Part shown: piece by piece, positions 53,052-62,407 of the stretch | How positions within the stretch are numbered: the stretch's first letter is position 1 | How the letters are laid out: the number at the start of each line of letters is the position of its first letter | Assembly (NCBI RefSeq): GCF_001027925.1 | Contig: NZ_LECT01000016.1 | Location: 278,718 to 342,717 of the forward strand | Direction of reading: 5' to 3' | Source of the DNA: Rhodopirellula islandica | GTDB lineage: Bacteria > Planctomycetota > Planctomycetia > Pirellulales > Pirellulaceae | Length of the DNA: 64,000 bases | The notes under the pieces: generated by a model | Seen by the model: the letters and a program-made list of their open reading frames with translations, nothing else | What the model was told of the DNA's origin: nothing | Database searches by the model: none | Program-made: the position numbers and the translations under genes

Positions 53052-53620
53052 GTCATTTGGGGACCGCGAGGAACCTGGATTTCACATCGCTGTTCAATGA
53101 TTTCCAAGTGATGCAGTAAATGCCCCGCCGCCACCCAGGCCATCCCTCGGACACTGATGCGGTTGCCATCCACCGTCCCAACATTGTCCCAGGCGGTTGG
53201 ATTGATTCGCCGCAGCAACGTCGCGTTGGCTTGCCGGCAGAATCCCAGTTCGGAGATCAACTCTCGCATGTTCCCCAGACCAAAGCGAGCCGCGGCGTAG
53301 GCGTTTTCGTCCCATGCGGGCTGGTTGCCTTGATCTCCTGCCGCGATTCGCAGCATTCGGTCCCCGGCAATTCGTTCCGCGTCGACGCAGTGTTCAATCA
53401 CCTGGCGAATGGTCCACGCATAGGGTTTGTGGACCTTGTCAATCTGCTCCGCCGATAGGCTTCCTGCCAGTTCACAGACCCAGTGCAACTGGTCGTCCAT
53501 GGCTTGCAGGATGCATTCACCAGGAACACGACGGGCCAATTCACAGTGATAGTCGAGCGACAATTCGTCTTCGCCAGGTCGGCGACTCTTGGAGCGGCTC
53601 ACAGAAGCGTTGGCTTGCAT
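53048..53620 (-). CDS. DinB-superfamily protein
   Basis: This 190-residue protein has a four-helix bundle pattern and the three-His metal site in part: WTIRQVIEHCVDAERI and a late HLLHHLEIIE. DinB/YfiT-type proteins are metal-dependent and include thiol S-transferases. Substrate is unknown. It overlaps the LRR gene by one base and the K+ channel by four, so all three form one operon. Confidence 0.75.
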   Translation of the reverse strand: MQANASVSRSKSRRPGEDELSLDYHCELARRVPGECILQAMDDQLHWVCELAGSLSAEQIDKVHKPYAWTIRQVIEHCVDAERIAGDRMLRIAAGDQGNQPAWDENAYAAARFGLGNMRELISELGFCRQANATLLRRINPTAWDNVGTVDGNRISVRGMAWVAAGHLLHHLEIIEQRCEIQVPRGPQMT

Positions 53621-54993
53621 CAGTTTTCAAACTCAATGACTTGAAGGTCGGGATGATTCTCAGCCAATGTGTCGATGACGTCGAATCCGATGCTGGTGTT
53701 GGCAACGTTCATGCTCTTGAGATTGGGCAGCTTTGCCAATTCCAGGAAGCTCTCATCGCCGAGTTGGGTCCCCGCAACGTTCAATGTTTTCAACTTGGTC
53801 ATCTGCATCAACACAGGCAGTGATTCGTCGGTCACCGAGGTGGACTTCAGATTCAACTCTTCCAAGTTGACCAAGTCGCCGAACCCAGCCAATGTTTCAT
53901 CGTTCGTCTTGGTTTCCCAAAGTCCGAGGTACGTCAGGTCCGTCAATTTACCCAATTGGGCGATTCCTTCAGGAGACGCCAGGCGGCATTCCGAAATGTC
54001 GACGTAGGTCACGGCGGGCAACTGCGAGATGACTTCCAGTCCTTTGTCATCCACCGACGAATCGCGAAGTTCAAATCGAGCCAGGGCTTTGTTGTTGGCG
54101 ATGTGTTGGATGCCTTCTCCCGTCACGTCACAACCGCGAATTCGCAGACGCTTGAGCTTGGACAGCCCTTTCAATTCAGCCATCGCAGCGTCGTTGATTT
54201 TGGAATAATCGCCTTGCAACTGTTCCAGCGTTGCGGTCTGGCCCAGCATCTTCATCGTCGGACCGTTGATCGTCGTGCAGTAGTTGAAGTTGATGGACTT
54301 CAGCGGCAACGGGGCAAGTTGGACCAAGCCCTCATCGGTCACCTTGGATTTTTCCAGCTGCACATCGGCAAGTGTTTTGATCTTGGCAAGCGAATTCATG
54401 CCGGCATCGCCGATGTTGCTGTTCCGCAGATCGATCGCTCGCAATTTGCTCAACCCGGTGAGCAATTCCATGCCTTCGTCGGTGACGCCGGTGCGACGCA
54501 GGAACAACGCTTCGAGAGTGTTCATTTTGCCAACCGTTTCCAGCGTCTGGTCCGTGATCGCGGTGTCCGTCAGCGTCAAGCGTTTGAGTTTGGCAAGCGA
54601 AGTCAGGTTGTCCATTCCAGCATCGTCGATGCCAGGGCCATTGAAGGTGGCGATCAGCGTGTTGGGAATTCCGCTGAGATGCGGCAAGGATTCCGCGATG
54701 CCACCTTTTTGGTTGGCGATCGAAAACTCAACGACGTTGCCATCGTCGTTTTTCGTCAGGATGTAACCCGCGTCGGTCAGTGCGGCGACAGCCTCTGGAT
54801 CGTCCGGCGTGGCCTGAGGAGGAACACTGACCACGGTCTCTTCGACTTCAGGAGTGTTCGCGTCCTGGCCGGTCTTGGAGTCGGAACGGGAACACCCGGT
54901 GAGGGCCAGACCACCGACGAGCAGTCCGGTCAACAGGGAACGATGAATGGTCATGGGACGAAGGCTTGGGCGAGAGAGCAAATTCAGTTTCAT
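53620..54993 (-). CDS. Leucine-rich-repeat lipoprotein
   Basis: This 457-residue protein has a lipoprotein signal ending LTGC. MTIHRSLLTG at 54954 would give a shorter classic signal. After an acidic linker there are about a dozen LRR units of the type LTDTAITDQTLETVGKM and NLRNSNIGDAGMNSL, the subfamily with T-D/G-D spacing common in planctomycetes. LRRs of this kind mediate protein binding at the cell surface or in the periplasm. Confidence 0.85.
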   Translation of the reverse strand: MKLNLLSRPSLRPMTIHRSLLTGLLVGGLALTGCSRSDSKTGQDANTPEVEETVVSVPPQATPDDPEAVAALTDAGYILTKNDDGNVVEFSIANQKGGIAESLPHLSGIPNTLIATFNGPGIDDAGMDNLTSLAKLKRLTLTDTAITDQTLETVGKMNTLEALFLRRTGVTDEGMELLTGLSKLRAIDLRNSNIGDAGMNSLAKIKTLADVQLEKSKVTDEGLVQLAPLPLKSINFNYCTTINGPTMKMLGQTATLEQLQGDYSKINDAAMAELKGLSKLKRLRIRGCDVTGEGIQHIANNKALARFELRDSSVDDKGLEVISQLPAVTYVDISECRLASPEGIAQLGKLTDLTYLGLWETKTNDETLAGFGDLVNLEELNLKSTSVTDESLPVLMQMTKLKTLNVAGTQLGDESFLELAKLPNLKSMNVANTSIGFDVIDTLAENHPDLQVIEFEN

Positions 54994-55099
54994 TTTGACG
55001 AGGGCAAATTGCCACGGGAAAGGTTCGGAGGGAGTGTGTCAGCCGTCTTGGACTGAGAAGGCCCTGCATTCTAGCGTCGATCGACTTGGACTTCTTCCC

Positions 55100-55579
55100 C
55101 TACTTTTTGCCCAGTGCACGCTTGGCAGAGAAGAACTCGGTTAATAAATGGCCGCACTGTTCGGCCATCACGCCATGGGTGATTTCGCAGCGGTGATTGA
55201 GGCGTGAATCGGTCAGCACTTCGTACAAACTGGTCACCGCCCCTGCCTTGGGATCGCTGGCCCCAAAGACCACCCGCGGCACGCGAGCCTGCAGAATCGC
55301 CCCCGCACACATCAGGCAGGGTTCCAGCGTCACGTACAGCGTCGTTTGTTCCAAACGCCAGTTTTCGATCGAAGCTGCCGCCTGGGTGATCGCGATCATC
55401 TCCGCATGAGCCGTGGGATCATGCAAGGCTTCCCGCTGATTGGCCGCTGCGGCGATCGCGGTTCCCGATCGCACGATGATCGCTCCAACCGGAACCTCAT
55501 CTTCCATCGCGGCAGACTGAGCCATCTCGATCGCCCGCTGCATCCAGTGACGATCAATGTCCAAGGGGTCCAAACTCAT
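55100..55579 (-). CDS. tadA: tRNA-specific adenosine deaminase TadA
   Basis: This 159-residue protein has the zinc-binding catalytic motifs HAEM (His and the catalytic Glu) and PCLMCAGAI. It converts the wobble adenosine of tRNA-Arg(ACG) to inosine. N-terminal [10 protein letters not shown] and the C-terminal helix are normal for TadA. The stop lies 20 bp or so before the LRR promoter region. It overlaps the DUF1080-like gene by ATGA. Confidence 0.92.
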   Translation of the reverse strand: MSLDPLDIDRHWMQRAIEMAQSAAMEDEVPVGAIIVRSGTAIAAAANQREALHDPTAHAEMIAITQAAASIENWRLEQTTLYVTLEPCLMCAGAILQARVPRVVFGASDPKAGAVTSLYEVLTDSRLNHRCEITHGVMAEQCGHLLTEFFSAKRALGKK

Positions 55580-56436
55580 GGGTTTCCCGCTGGTGTGATT
55601 GCGGAGGCTTCTTCGCTCGGCGATTCAGGCTTTTCAGCGGGGGACTGATCGTCCAAACGGCGAATCTCCAGGCCTCGGATTTCACTCTCGCATTGAAAAT
55701 TTGCGATCCCCAACGGCAGGCATGGATCCATCTCGATTCGGATGTCAAACGTGTGCTCGGATCGGTTCACGTTGGACCATTCTGAATCATCGATCCAAGT
55801 GGTCACGGTTTCCTTGTCGACTCGAATCCGGATGTTGTACCAATGCTTGTTTTCGAAGTCTTTGTACCCGGTGGTTTCGTTGCTCGATGCGTCATTCCCA
55901 TCGATGCTGCTGATTCCAACCACACCGCCGCCCCAGCCCCCCAGCACAAAACTGCAGTGTTCTTTACCGACAGGGAACGTCACGGCCGCGAAAAAGTCGA
56001 ACCCGTCGGTTCGCCGAGCCTGCAGACGCAGTTCGTAGTTCTCCAGTGGAAAATCACCGGTCCAGCGGATTCCGGTCAGCGGGTCGCCCATCCCCAGACG
56101 GAACAACTCACCGGTCGCAGGCAGCTTCGCGGAATCGTCCTGAGCAGTCTTCTTCCAATTTTCTCGTGTGATTCCGCCGTCCCCACCAAAGTGGGCTTCG
56201 TCCCATTTTCCTGCCAATGGACGCCATTTGAACTGTGATTTCGCGGTGTTTTTCGTTTCAGCATCGCTTTTGGCCGCCACAGGGGGAGTTTCCCCGGACT
56301 GGCAATATGCAGAAGATGGGGCAAGTGCGAGCACGAGCGTCGCCAAGAATGCCCGCGACGCCGGAAACGAAGCCAGATTGATCGAAGGAGTGGATTGCGG
56401 ACGCACGATAGAGACCTTTAGCGAACGAATTGTCAT
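55576..56436 (-). CDS. Secreted DUF1080-like (3-keto-disaccharide hydrolase-like) protein
   Basis: This 286-residue protein starts at the ATG giving [13 protein letters not shown]. The signal ends near SAYCQ. A beta-jelly-roll follows ([23 protein letters not shown]: [68 protein letters not shown]), which is the DUF1080/LamG-like pattern. Function is probably sugar-related. Its start is only 32 bp from the divergent VanZ gene. Confidence 0.7.
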   Translation of the reverse strand: MTIRSLKVSIVRPQSTPSINLASFPASRAFLATLVLALAPSSAYCQSGETPPVAAKSDAETKNTAKSQFKWRPLAGKWDEAHFGGDGGITRENWKKTAQDDSAKLPATGELFRLGMGDPLTGIRWTGDFPLENYELRLQARRTDGFDFFAAVTFPVGKEHCSFVLGGWGGGVVGISSIDGNDASSNETTGYKDFENKHWYNIRIRVDKETVTTWIDDSEWSNVNRSEHTFDIRIEMDPCLPLGIANFQCESEIRGLEIRRLDDQSPAEKPESPSEEASAITPAGNP

Positions 56437-56468
56437 AGACGCCCATTGTCCTCGCGAGAGCACCGCTG

Positions 56469-56891
56469 ATGCAACCGGTCACCAAATTTCGACTGCTCGG
56501 CTTTCGATTGGCCGTGATCGCTTTGGTTGCCTACTGGGTCGCGATTTTTGTGGGCACGCATCTGCCCAAGATGCCCCAGTCACTCCCGTCGGTGAACGAC
56601 AAAGTGATGCACTTCACGGCTTTCTTCGGGTTGGCGATGTTGCTTTGCTACTGCACCAACTCGTCCCGTGTCTGGCGTCGCTTTTCAATCATCGTGGCCA
56701 TGTGCTTGGTGTATGCGTGCGTCGATGAGCTGAGCCAGGCTCTGGTTCGAGGCCGGCATTCGGACCCGATGGATTTCTTGGCCGACGCCGCAGGCACCCT
56801 GACCGCTGTGTTTCTGTACGCAGCCGTTCGCTGGGCCTGGCTGAGTCACCGCGAACGCTCGGATTCGGTTCACTCGCCGTCGGCGACCTAG
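56469..56891 (+). CDS. VanZ-like membrane protein
   Basis: This 140-residue protein has four membrane spans. The conserved polar residues of the VanZ family are seen in PSVNDKVMHFTAFFGLAMLL and VYACVDELSQALVRGRHSDPMDFLADAAG. VanZ-like proteins are small, of mostly unknown function. The stop codon TAG shares CTAG with the minus-strand neighbour's stop. Confidence 0.85.
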   Translation: MQPVTKFRLLGFRLAVIALVAYWVAIFVGTHLPKMPQSLPSVNDKVMHFTAFFGLAMLLCYCTNSSRVWRRFSIIVAMCLVYACVDELSQALVRGRHSDPMDFLADAAGTLTAVFLYAAVRWAWLSHRERSDSVHSPSAT

Positions 56892-57085
56892 GCGTAGATC
56901 GCAAACAGGATCGGCAATCCAATGCCGACCAACGAATGCAAGGCGATTGCAAACCAATACGGGCCTGGCGATTTCTCGCGTTCAACGACCATTTTGTCCG
57001 CTGCCCATCCGAGCATCGCGCATCCGGTGAACAGTTCCAACCCGATGAGCAGCAACGCGAACGCGGTGAAGACGAGCATCATCAT
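56888..57085 (-). CDS. Small two-span membrane protein
   Basis: This 65-residue protein has two hydrophobic helices (VFTAFALLLIGLELFTGC and WFAIALHSLVGIGLPILFAI) around a short basic loop. Its start overlaps the stop of the large VWA gene (ATGA), so it is translated with it. No family recognised. Confidence 0.65.
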   Translation of the reverse strand: MMMLVFTAFALLLIGLELFTGCAMLGWAADKMVVEREKSPGPYWFAIALHSLVGIGLPILFAIYA

Positions 57086-60000
57086 TTCTTCTTCGCCCGT
57101 CGCTTGGCTTCGAGCAACCGTTCGGTGTAACTGGTCCCTGATGAGTCACCTTGGCTGCTTGCTGACGTCGACGGTCGCGATGCATCCTGGGAATCCGTTG
57201 GCCGCCCCAGTGGGGAATCCAAACCTTCGATGTCCGACCGTTTCGAGCCATCAGTGTCGATCGATTCCGGCTCGAACCGTGGGCTGGCTCGTCGTTGTTT
57301 GTGGACGTCCTCTTTGGTTTGACGCAGTTGATCCAATCTCGCGACCGTTGCCGTTTCAGGTTGGGCATCCCCCACCATTCGTTTCCACCAAGTCTTCAGG
57401 AATCCAAACCGAATCGCGACACGTCGCACCAACACGTCGGTGAAGAAAAACACACAAGCGGCCAACACAAACCATGGCCACGCATCACGAATTCGACGGG
57501 CCAACGGCAATCCACCACGGAACGTGTCCCGCGATAACAGGGCGTCATTCAAGGTTGCTTCCAGAGGCTCGGTGACGATCCCGGCTTCGCCTCCATCCGG
57601 TTTCATCGAGGCCAACTGAGCGATCAAGGTTTCGTTGGTTTCACGATACCGGAACTCTTCGCTGTAAGGCACCGTGACGCCAGCAGACAACGGCGCGTTG
57701 CCTTGGCCGGGAATCACGTTGACGAAGTAGGTTCCCGCTCGATCGATCGGAAACGACCCCTCGTAGCGTCCCGGTGCAGTCTGCTCCATGTCCAGCATCA
57801 ATGGTTGAAGATCAGGGTCCAAAACCGAACCACCGACCTCCAAGAAGTTGAGGAAGGAATCGTCATCGTCGAGCGCGGTCACGATGACATCGACCATGTC
57901 ATCTCGCACCTGTGTGGCCAACGAGAATTGACCGGTGTCGCCGGTCGGACGCATCAACCAACGCACCAATTGCGAATGCAGTTTTTCATAGCCGGGCCAC
58001 CCCGTCCAAGCATTCGTCCAGCGTGCGCCCGCATCGGTTGTGAGCACCGCGGAGCGTCCCAGCCCGTAGGTCCAGGTGGCCAACACCGTCGCGTTTTCCG
58101 GCGTGCTGGGTTTCGGGGACTGAGCGATGACCTGAACCAGCGGGCTGTCTTTGACCTGAGTCATGACAAAACCGGTGATCGGTGGAAGCGAGTCCAGCCC
58201 ATCGACGACCGGGTGCGGAAAGACAATCTGCGGGGTGACGCCGCCGGGTGGCTCGTAGATCAAAGGCCGCGTCACCCGGCGGGCTTCTCGCTGAAAAATG
58301 CCGGGCAATGCACGCCCCGACTTGACCGCGTAGTACTTGCCACCGGTGGACCGAGCGATGTCTTGCAAGCGTTTGCTGTCGGACAACCCGTGCGATTCCA
58401 CCGCGACCGTGCTGATCGTGATGCTGTTGTCTTGGAAGGCTTGGATGACACTGTTGGTGGGTGCTCCCGGGTCCCCGTCGCTGATGATGATCAAATGCTT
58501 GACTGAAGCATCGGTTCGAACCAACCCCGCAACCGCCATCCGCATCGCCGGATCAAATTCCGGCATGTCGCCTGGTGACATCCGTCCCACCGCCGCCAGC
58601 ATCGCGCGTCGATTGGGGCCGACCTCCAACATGCCTTTGGATCCGCCCCACAACCATTTGTCACCGTTCATGGTCCAGTGAACCACGCCGGCTTGATCCG
58701 CGCTGCCGAGTTGCTCAATCGCCGCGATCGAGATCTGCTTTTGCCAGTAATTGCCCTGCGCCATTTCGCTGGCGTGCATGATCAAGGCCAGAGCCCCGAC
58801 ACCTTGCACTTTGGTGTTCTTGATTTGGAAGTCGACCGGCATCGCTTTTTCAAGCTCCGTCCCTGTCCATCCACCAGCCCCCAGCGAATCCGGGCCGCCG
58901 ATCATCAGCAACCCGGCCCCGAGTTGCTGGGTGTTGCGGACCAGCATTTCGATTTGGTCATCACTGAACGAAGTGATCGTTTGAGTGGTGTCACCGGACA
59001 CCCTGGCAACGCCAGCCAAAATCACCGCGTCGTAGGGTTGCAGCTCGGCCAGCGATCCGAAGAGCTGCGTGGTTGGCATGGGAGTCACTTCGATGTTGGA
59101 ATCTCGCAACGTTGCAATCAGCAGTTCGAAATCACCAATGTCCTCTGGACCGTGAATCAACAGCACACGTCCTTTGCCACGGACGTAGGTGTAGCCGGTC
59201 GCACTGTTGTTCTGCGTCAGAGAATCGTCTTCGTCGTCATCGGCAATGAATTCCGCTTCATAGGTGTACGCCGCTGGTTGATCGATCTTGTGCTGCAGCG
59301 GGAACACGTTCTTTCCCGGTTGCAGCTCCACGGTCTGTTCGAGCAGCAACGCTTCTTCGCCTGCGACCTTCTGTTTGACGCGCAAGCGACCTGTGACAGG
59401 TTTCTCTGGATCGGATTGCTTGGCACCTTGGCGATCCACCACGATGCGTGCTTCGAATGGTTGGCCTTTGCGAATGTTCGTCGGCAGATCGATCTTTTCG
59501 ACCAAGACTTCTCCGCCGGCCTCCTTCAACACTGGAACCACGTCGATCCCAATCCCCGCGTCCACAATCCGGCTGCCGATTCGGCGAGCTTCTCCCATGT
59601 TCTCGTTGCCATCGGTCACGATCACGATGCGGCGTGACGTGTCCTCGGGCATGGATGCCTGAGCGAGGTTGAGTGCCGTTTCCAGATTGGTCGCGTCGGT
59701 GCGTTCCAGCAAACTTTCCAGACGACGAATCGGCGGCACGTTGTCGTCGTAAGGCGGAATCTCGATCATCGCATCCCGACCGAAGACGATGATCCCCGCG
59801 CGGTCACCACGCGTTGCATTTCGGTGACGGCGAACCGATTCGATCACGTAATCCAGCATCGCCGTTCGTTTCGCCGACGGAATGCTTTCGCTTTGATCCA
59901 GCACGTACATGACCGTGATCCGGTCACTGGTCCAGACCAGTTGCACACCGGCAAGCGCCGCGACGATCGCGGTCCAGACAACGGTCCGGACGATCAAAGC

Positions 60001-60126
60001 AACGACCCGTCGCCAAGCCCCTAGCACTCGCAAGTGCGACCATCCCAGCCACCACAACAACGGCAGCGCAGCCAACCACCAAAGGTAGTCGGGCGATTCA
60101 AAACCGAGGCGAAAAGGAAATGTCAC
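57082..60126 (-). CDS. Large membrane protein with VWA domain and GATase1-like domain
   Basis: This 1014-residue protein has two N-terminal spans and a VWA-like domain with MIDAS-type VMYVLDQSESIPS. A later second VWA-like segment contains HLIIISDGDPGAPT. Between them is a glutamine-amidotransferase-like Rossmann part (GKGRVLLIHGPEDIGDF ... GAGLLMIGGPDSLGAGG). A last span near 900 is followed by a charged tail ending RLLEAKRRAKKK. Similar BatA-type or aerotolerance-like proteins are expanded in planctomycetes. Function is unknown. Confidence 0.75.
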   Translation of the reverse strand: MTFPFRLGFESPDYLWWLAALPLLWWLGWSHLRVLGAWRRVVALIVRTVVWTAIVAALAGVQLVWTSDRITVMYVLDQSESIPSAKRTAMLDYVIESVRRHRNATRGDRAGIIVFGRDAMIEIPPYDDNVPPIRRLESLLERTDATNLETALNLAQASMPEDTSRRIVIVTDGNENMGEARRIGSRIVDAGIGIDVVPVLKEAGGEVLVEKIDLPTNIRKGQPFEARIVVDRQGAKQSDPEKPVTGRLRVKQKVAGEEALLLEQTVELQPGKNVFPLQHKIDQPAAYTYEAEFIADDDEDDSLTQNNSATGYTYVRGKGRVLLIHGPEDIGDFELLIATLRDSNIEVTPMPTTQLFGSLAELQPYDAVILAGVARVSGDTTQTITSFSDDQIEMLVRNTQQLGAGLLMIGGPDSLGAGGWTGTELEKAMPVDFQIKNTKVQGVGALALIMHASEMAQGNYWQKQISIAAIEQLGSADQAGVVHWTMNGDKWLWGGSKGMLEVGPNRRAMLAAVGRMSPGDMPEFDPAMRMAVAGLVRTDASVKHLIIISDGDPGAPTNSVIQAFQDNSITISTVAVESHGLSDSKRLQDIARSTGGKYYAVKSGRALPGIFQREARRVTRPLIYEPPGGVTPQIVFPHPVVDGLDSLPPITGFVMTQVKDSPLVQVIAQSPKPSTPENATVLATWTYGLGRSAVLTTDAGARWTNAWTGWPGYEKLHSQLVRWLMRPTGDTGQFSLATQVRDDMVDVIVTALDDDDSFLNFLEVGGSVLDPDLQPLMLDMEQTAPGRYEGSFPIDRAGTYFVNVIPGQGNAPLSAGVTVPYSEEFRYRETNETLIAQLASMKPDGGEAGIVTEPLEATLNDALLSRDTFRGGLPLARRIRDAWPWFVLAACVFFFTDVLVRRVAIRFGFLKTWWKRMVGDAQPETATVARLDQLRQTKEDVHKQRRASPRFEPESIDTDGSKRSDIEGLDSPLGRPTDSQDASRPSTSASSQGDSSGTSYTERLLEAKRRAKKK

Positions 60127-60157
60127 GAAAGAGCCCTGGATGGCTGAATAGCCCCTT

Positions 60158-60222
60158 GAGGCTGGGGAGCCCCGCGAGGCTGGAGGAACCCAGTGAGGCC
60201 GGAGGAACCCAGTGAGGCCGGA
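60158..60222. repeat. 18/19-bp tandem repeat in VWA leader
   Basis: Two full 19-base units (60176-60194 and 60195-60213, GAGGC(T/C)GGAGGAACCCAGT) are flanked by a diverged 18-base unit at 60158 and a partial one to 60222. It lies in the 5' leader of the VWA gene, downstream of the MFS gene stop. Confidence 0.8.
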
Positions 60223-60349
60223 AAAGCGATCGTCAACCCAAGTCGATGCAGCGACCTGACCACTGGCGTGTCGCTCACACCCACCGCTCCATCATAACGC
60301 AGGATCCAACGGTGGGGTCCCGCGGTGTTCGCACCTGATTGCCAGCCGA

Positions 60350-61888
60350 TCAGACCGAGGTGTCCGATGGAACGGGCTCGGCAGCAGAGGCTTCGGCCGC
60401 GTCTGGTTCCGTTTCGGTTCGGTCCCAGAATGTCACGGCGAAGACAACAAAGATGATCGCCGCCATGATGGCGGGCGACAACCAAAAGTCCTTCCACTGT
60501 CCCATCGTTTCCGCCAAAATCCCCGCATCGAGTCCCTCGGGCAATGCTCGTGAAAACATCTGCGTGAATGATTCCAGGAACGACAGGGACGTCGATTCAC
60601 CGCGTGCATCCGCCAACGCTTCCACGTAGGTCGGCGAGGAAGTCACCTGCTGGCCGTAGTTTCCGAACGTCAAGTTGAGAGGAATGAAGCCAAACAAGTC
60701 TCCTCCCGCCATGATCCGGTAACCAAAGAACATCCCGACGCCTTGAGTCAAGAACACCAATAACCCCTGGGCTTGGCCGCGAATGCCAAGCGGGGCTTTC
60801 TGGTCGGTGTACATGAACCCCGTCACAAAGAAAAAGTCATAGCAAATGCCGTGCAGCGCCACCGCGGCGAGCAACATCCACGTGACTTGATCTGGTGCGC
60901 CATACGCGAACAGAGCGTAACGCAACACCCAACAAGCCATCCCAACCAAGATCATCACTTTGACGCCTAAACGGCGGAAGAAGAACGGGATCAGCAACAT
61001 GAAGATGATTTCGGACATCTGCCCGATTGTCATCGTCGCCGCCGGTTCCGCGAATCCGGTTTGGCTCAGGTACGTGGCTGTCATGCCGTAGTAGTAAGCC
61101 AAAGGAATGCAAATCAACGTCGAGCAAGCCGCGAAGATCAGGAAGTTCCAATCTTTCAGCAACGCAAATGCATCGACCATGAACAGCGACCGCATGTCCA
61201 TCGGCTTGCCTTTGAGCGGTGGCGGGGTGTGCGGCAAAAAGAAACACAACACACCCAACGCGAGCGAGCTGACCGCACCGAGCCAAAAGATGTTGTACGA
61301 CGAGGACCAACCCAAGATCCCGACCGTCAAGCCCGCAGCGATCCAGCCGATCGTGCCCCAAACGCGAATCTTCGGGAAATCGTTTTGACTGGGGATGTTC
61401 GAAAATGCGATCGTGTTGCCCAGTCCCAGTGTCGGCATGTAACACAGGAGGTACGCCAAGATCATCCAGACCAAAGTCTTGCCAGCGGTGTTCTCCTCCG
61501 CTTGCGAGGCGCTGAAGGCCTCCGCATCGTAGGTGCCCGCAGCACGCATGGCATCGGCGGTCTCATTGGCAAACGCTGAAGCACTTTCCGCCATTCCTGG
61601 GATCAATAGCATGATGCCGCCGCCAACCAGCATCAGCGATCCCATCACACGTTCGCTCGCAAAGAACCGGTCGGCGACCAATCCCAAGAACAAGGGAGCG
61701 AAGATTGCTGCGAGGGGAGCCGCTTCATAGGCACCGCCAATGAACGCTCCCAACAAATTCGAATCCATCGCAGCGGACAGGCTCGCGAACCAAGCTCCCC
61801 ACGCGAAGAATTGGAGGAACATCATCAGCGACAACGATGGGACGATCCATCTGGCGGCGGACTGGGAGTTGGATTCTGCGTCTTGCAT
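60350..61888 (-). CDS. MFS transporter, nucleoside:H+ symporter (NupG)-like
   Basis: This 512-residue protein starts at ATG (MQDAESNSQSA). Twelve spans are visible. SLMMFLQFFAWGAWFASL and GLVADRFFASERVMG in the first half match the nucleoside permease group of MFS. A long insert lies near the end (SPTYVEALADARGESTS). It probably imports nucleosides or similar small molecules, but the substrate is a family inference. Confidence 0.82.
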   Translation of the reverse strand: MQDAESNSQSAARWIVPSLSLMMFLQFFAWGAWFASLSAAMDSNLLGAFIGGAYEAAPLAAIFAPLFLGLVADRFFASERVMGSLMLVGGGIMLLIPGMAESASAFANETADAMRAAGTYDAEAFSASQAEENTAGKTLVWMILAYLLCYMPTLGLGNTIAFSNIPSQNDFPKIRVWGTIGWIAAGLTVGILGWSSSYNIFWLGAVSSLALGVLCFFLPHTPPPLKGKPMDMRSLFMVDAFALLKDWNFLIFAACSTLICIPLAYYYGMTATYLSQTGFAEPAATMTIGQMSEIIFMLLIPFFFRRLGVKVMILVGMACWVLRYALFAYGAPDQVTWMLLAAVALHGICYDFFFVTGFMYTDQKAPLGIRGQAQGLLVFLTQGVGMFFGYRIMAGGDLFGFIPLNLTFGNYGQQVTSSPTYVEALADARGESTSLSFLESFTQMFSRALPEGLDAGILAETMGQWKDFWLSPAIMAAIIFVVFAVTFWDRTETEPDAAEASAAEPVPSDTSV

Positions 61889-62407
61889 TTGAGTCAGCAC
61901 TGGGAAACGAGGCAGGAGGTTTCAAGGTGAGCTTTCCGGCTGCGGCCGGCGCTCTCGCAAGTGGGGAGCCACGCGATGGCGGCCGCGGGTCGGCCCATCT
62001 TAAGACAATTCGCAGGAGCCGTGTCTCGACTCAGCCTCAGTTTGTCGATTGCCTGCCCAAGCCAAACCGACTGTTGCGAATGCTGAACGCAGAGCAGGCT
62101 GTCGATGGATTTGCCCCGGTCTTCCTCAGTGGATCAATCGTTGCCCAACACGCATGCGAGCGGATTGGCCGGAGCCCTTGCCGGCCAGTGGCGAACCGAT
62201 CTGCCTCCGCGGTCAGGCAAACCCGAGGGGCTTTGCGATCGATGAACAAACCCTTTGAAGGTCACGCACCCGGCGGGCTCCAGGTCCTGCCGATCATCGA
62301 GGCTCGCCCCACAACAGGTGGTTTCCTGCCACCGCTGGCGTCGATCGCGTTAGACTACGGTCGCGGTGGTTGCCATTGTCATTCCCCTCACTCGAAGGAG
62401 ACGCGTC
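61889..62407. other. Divergent intergenic region, no gene seen
   Basis: About 520 bp separate the divergent MFS and rhomboid genes. No frame has protein character. A GCTGCGGCCGGC-type GC stretch and several short palindromes are visible, none of them convincing as a regulatory site. AAGGAG at 62395-62400 is the rhomboid ribosome site. Confidence 0.5.
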
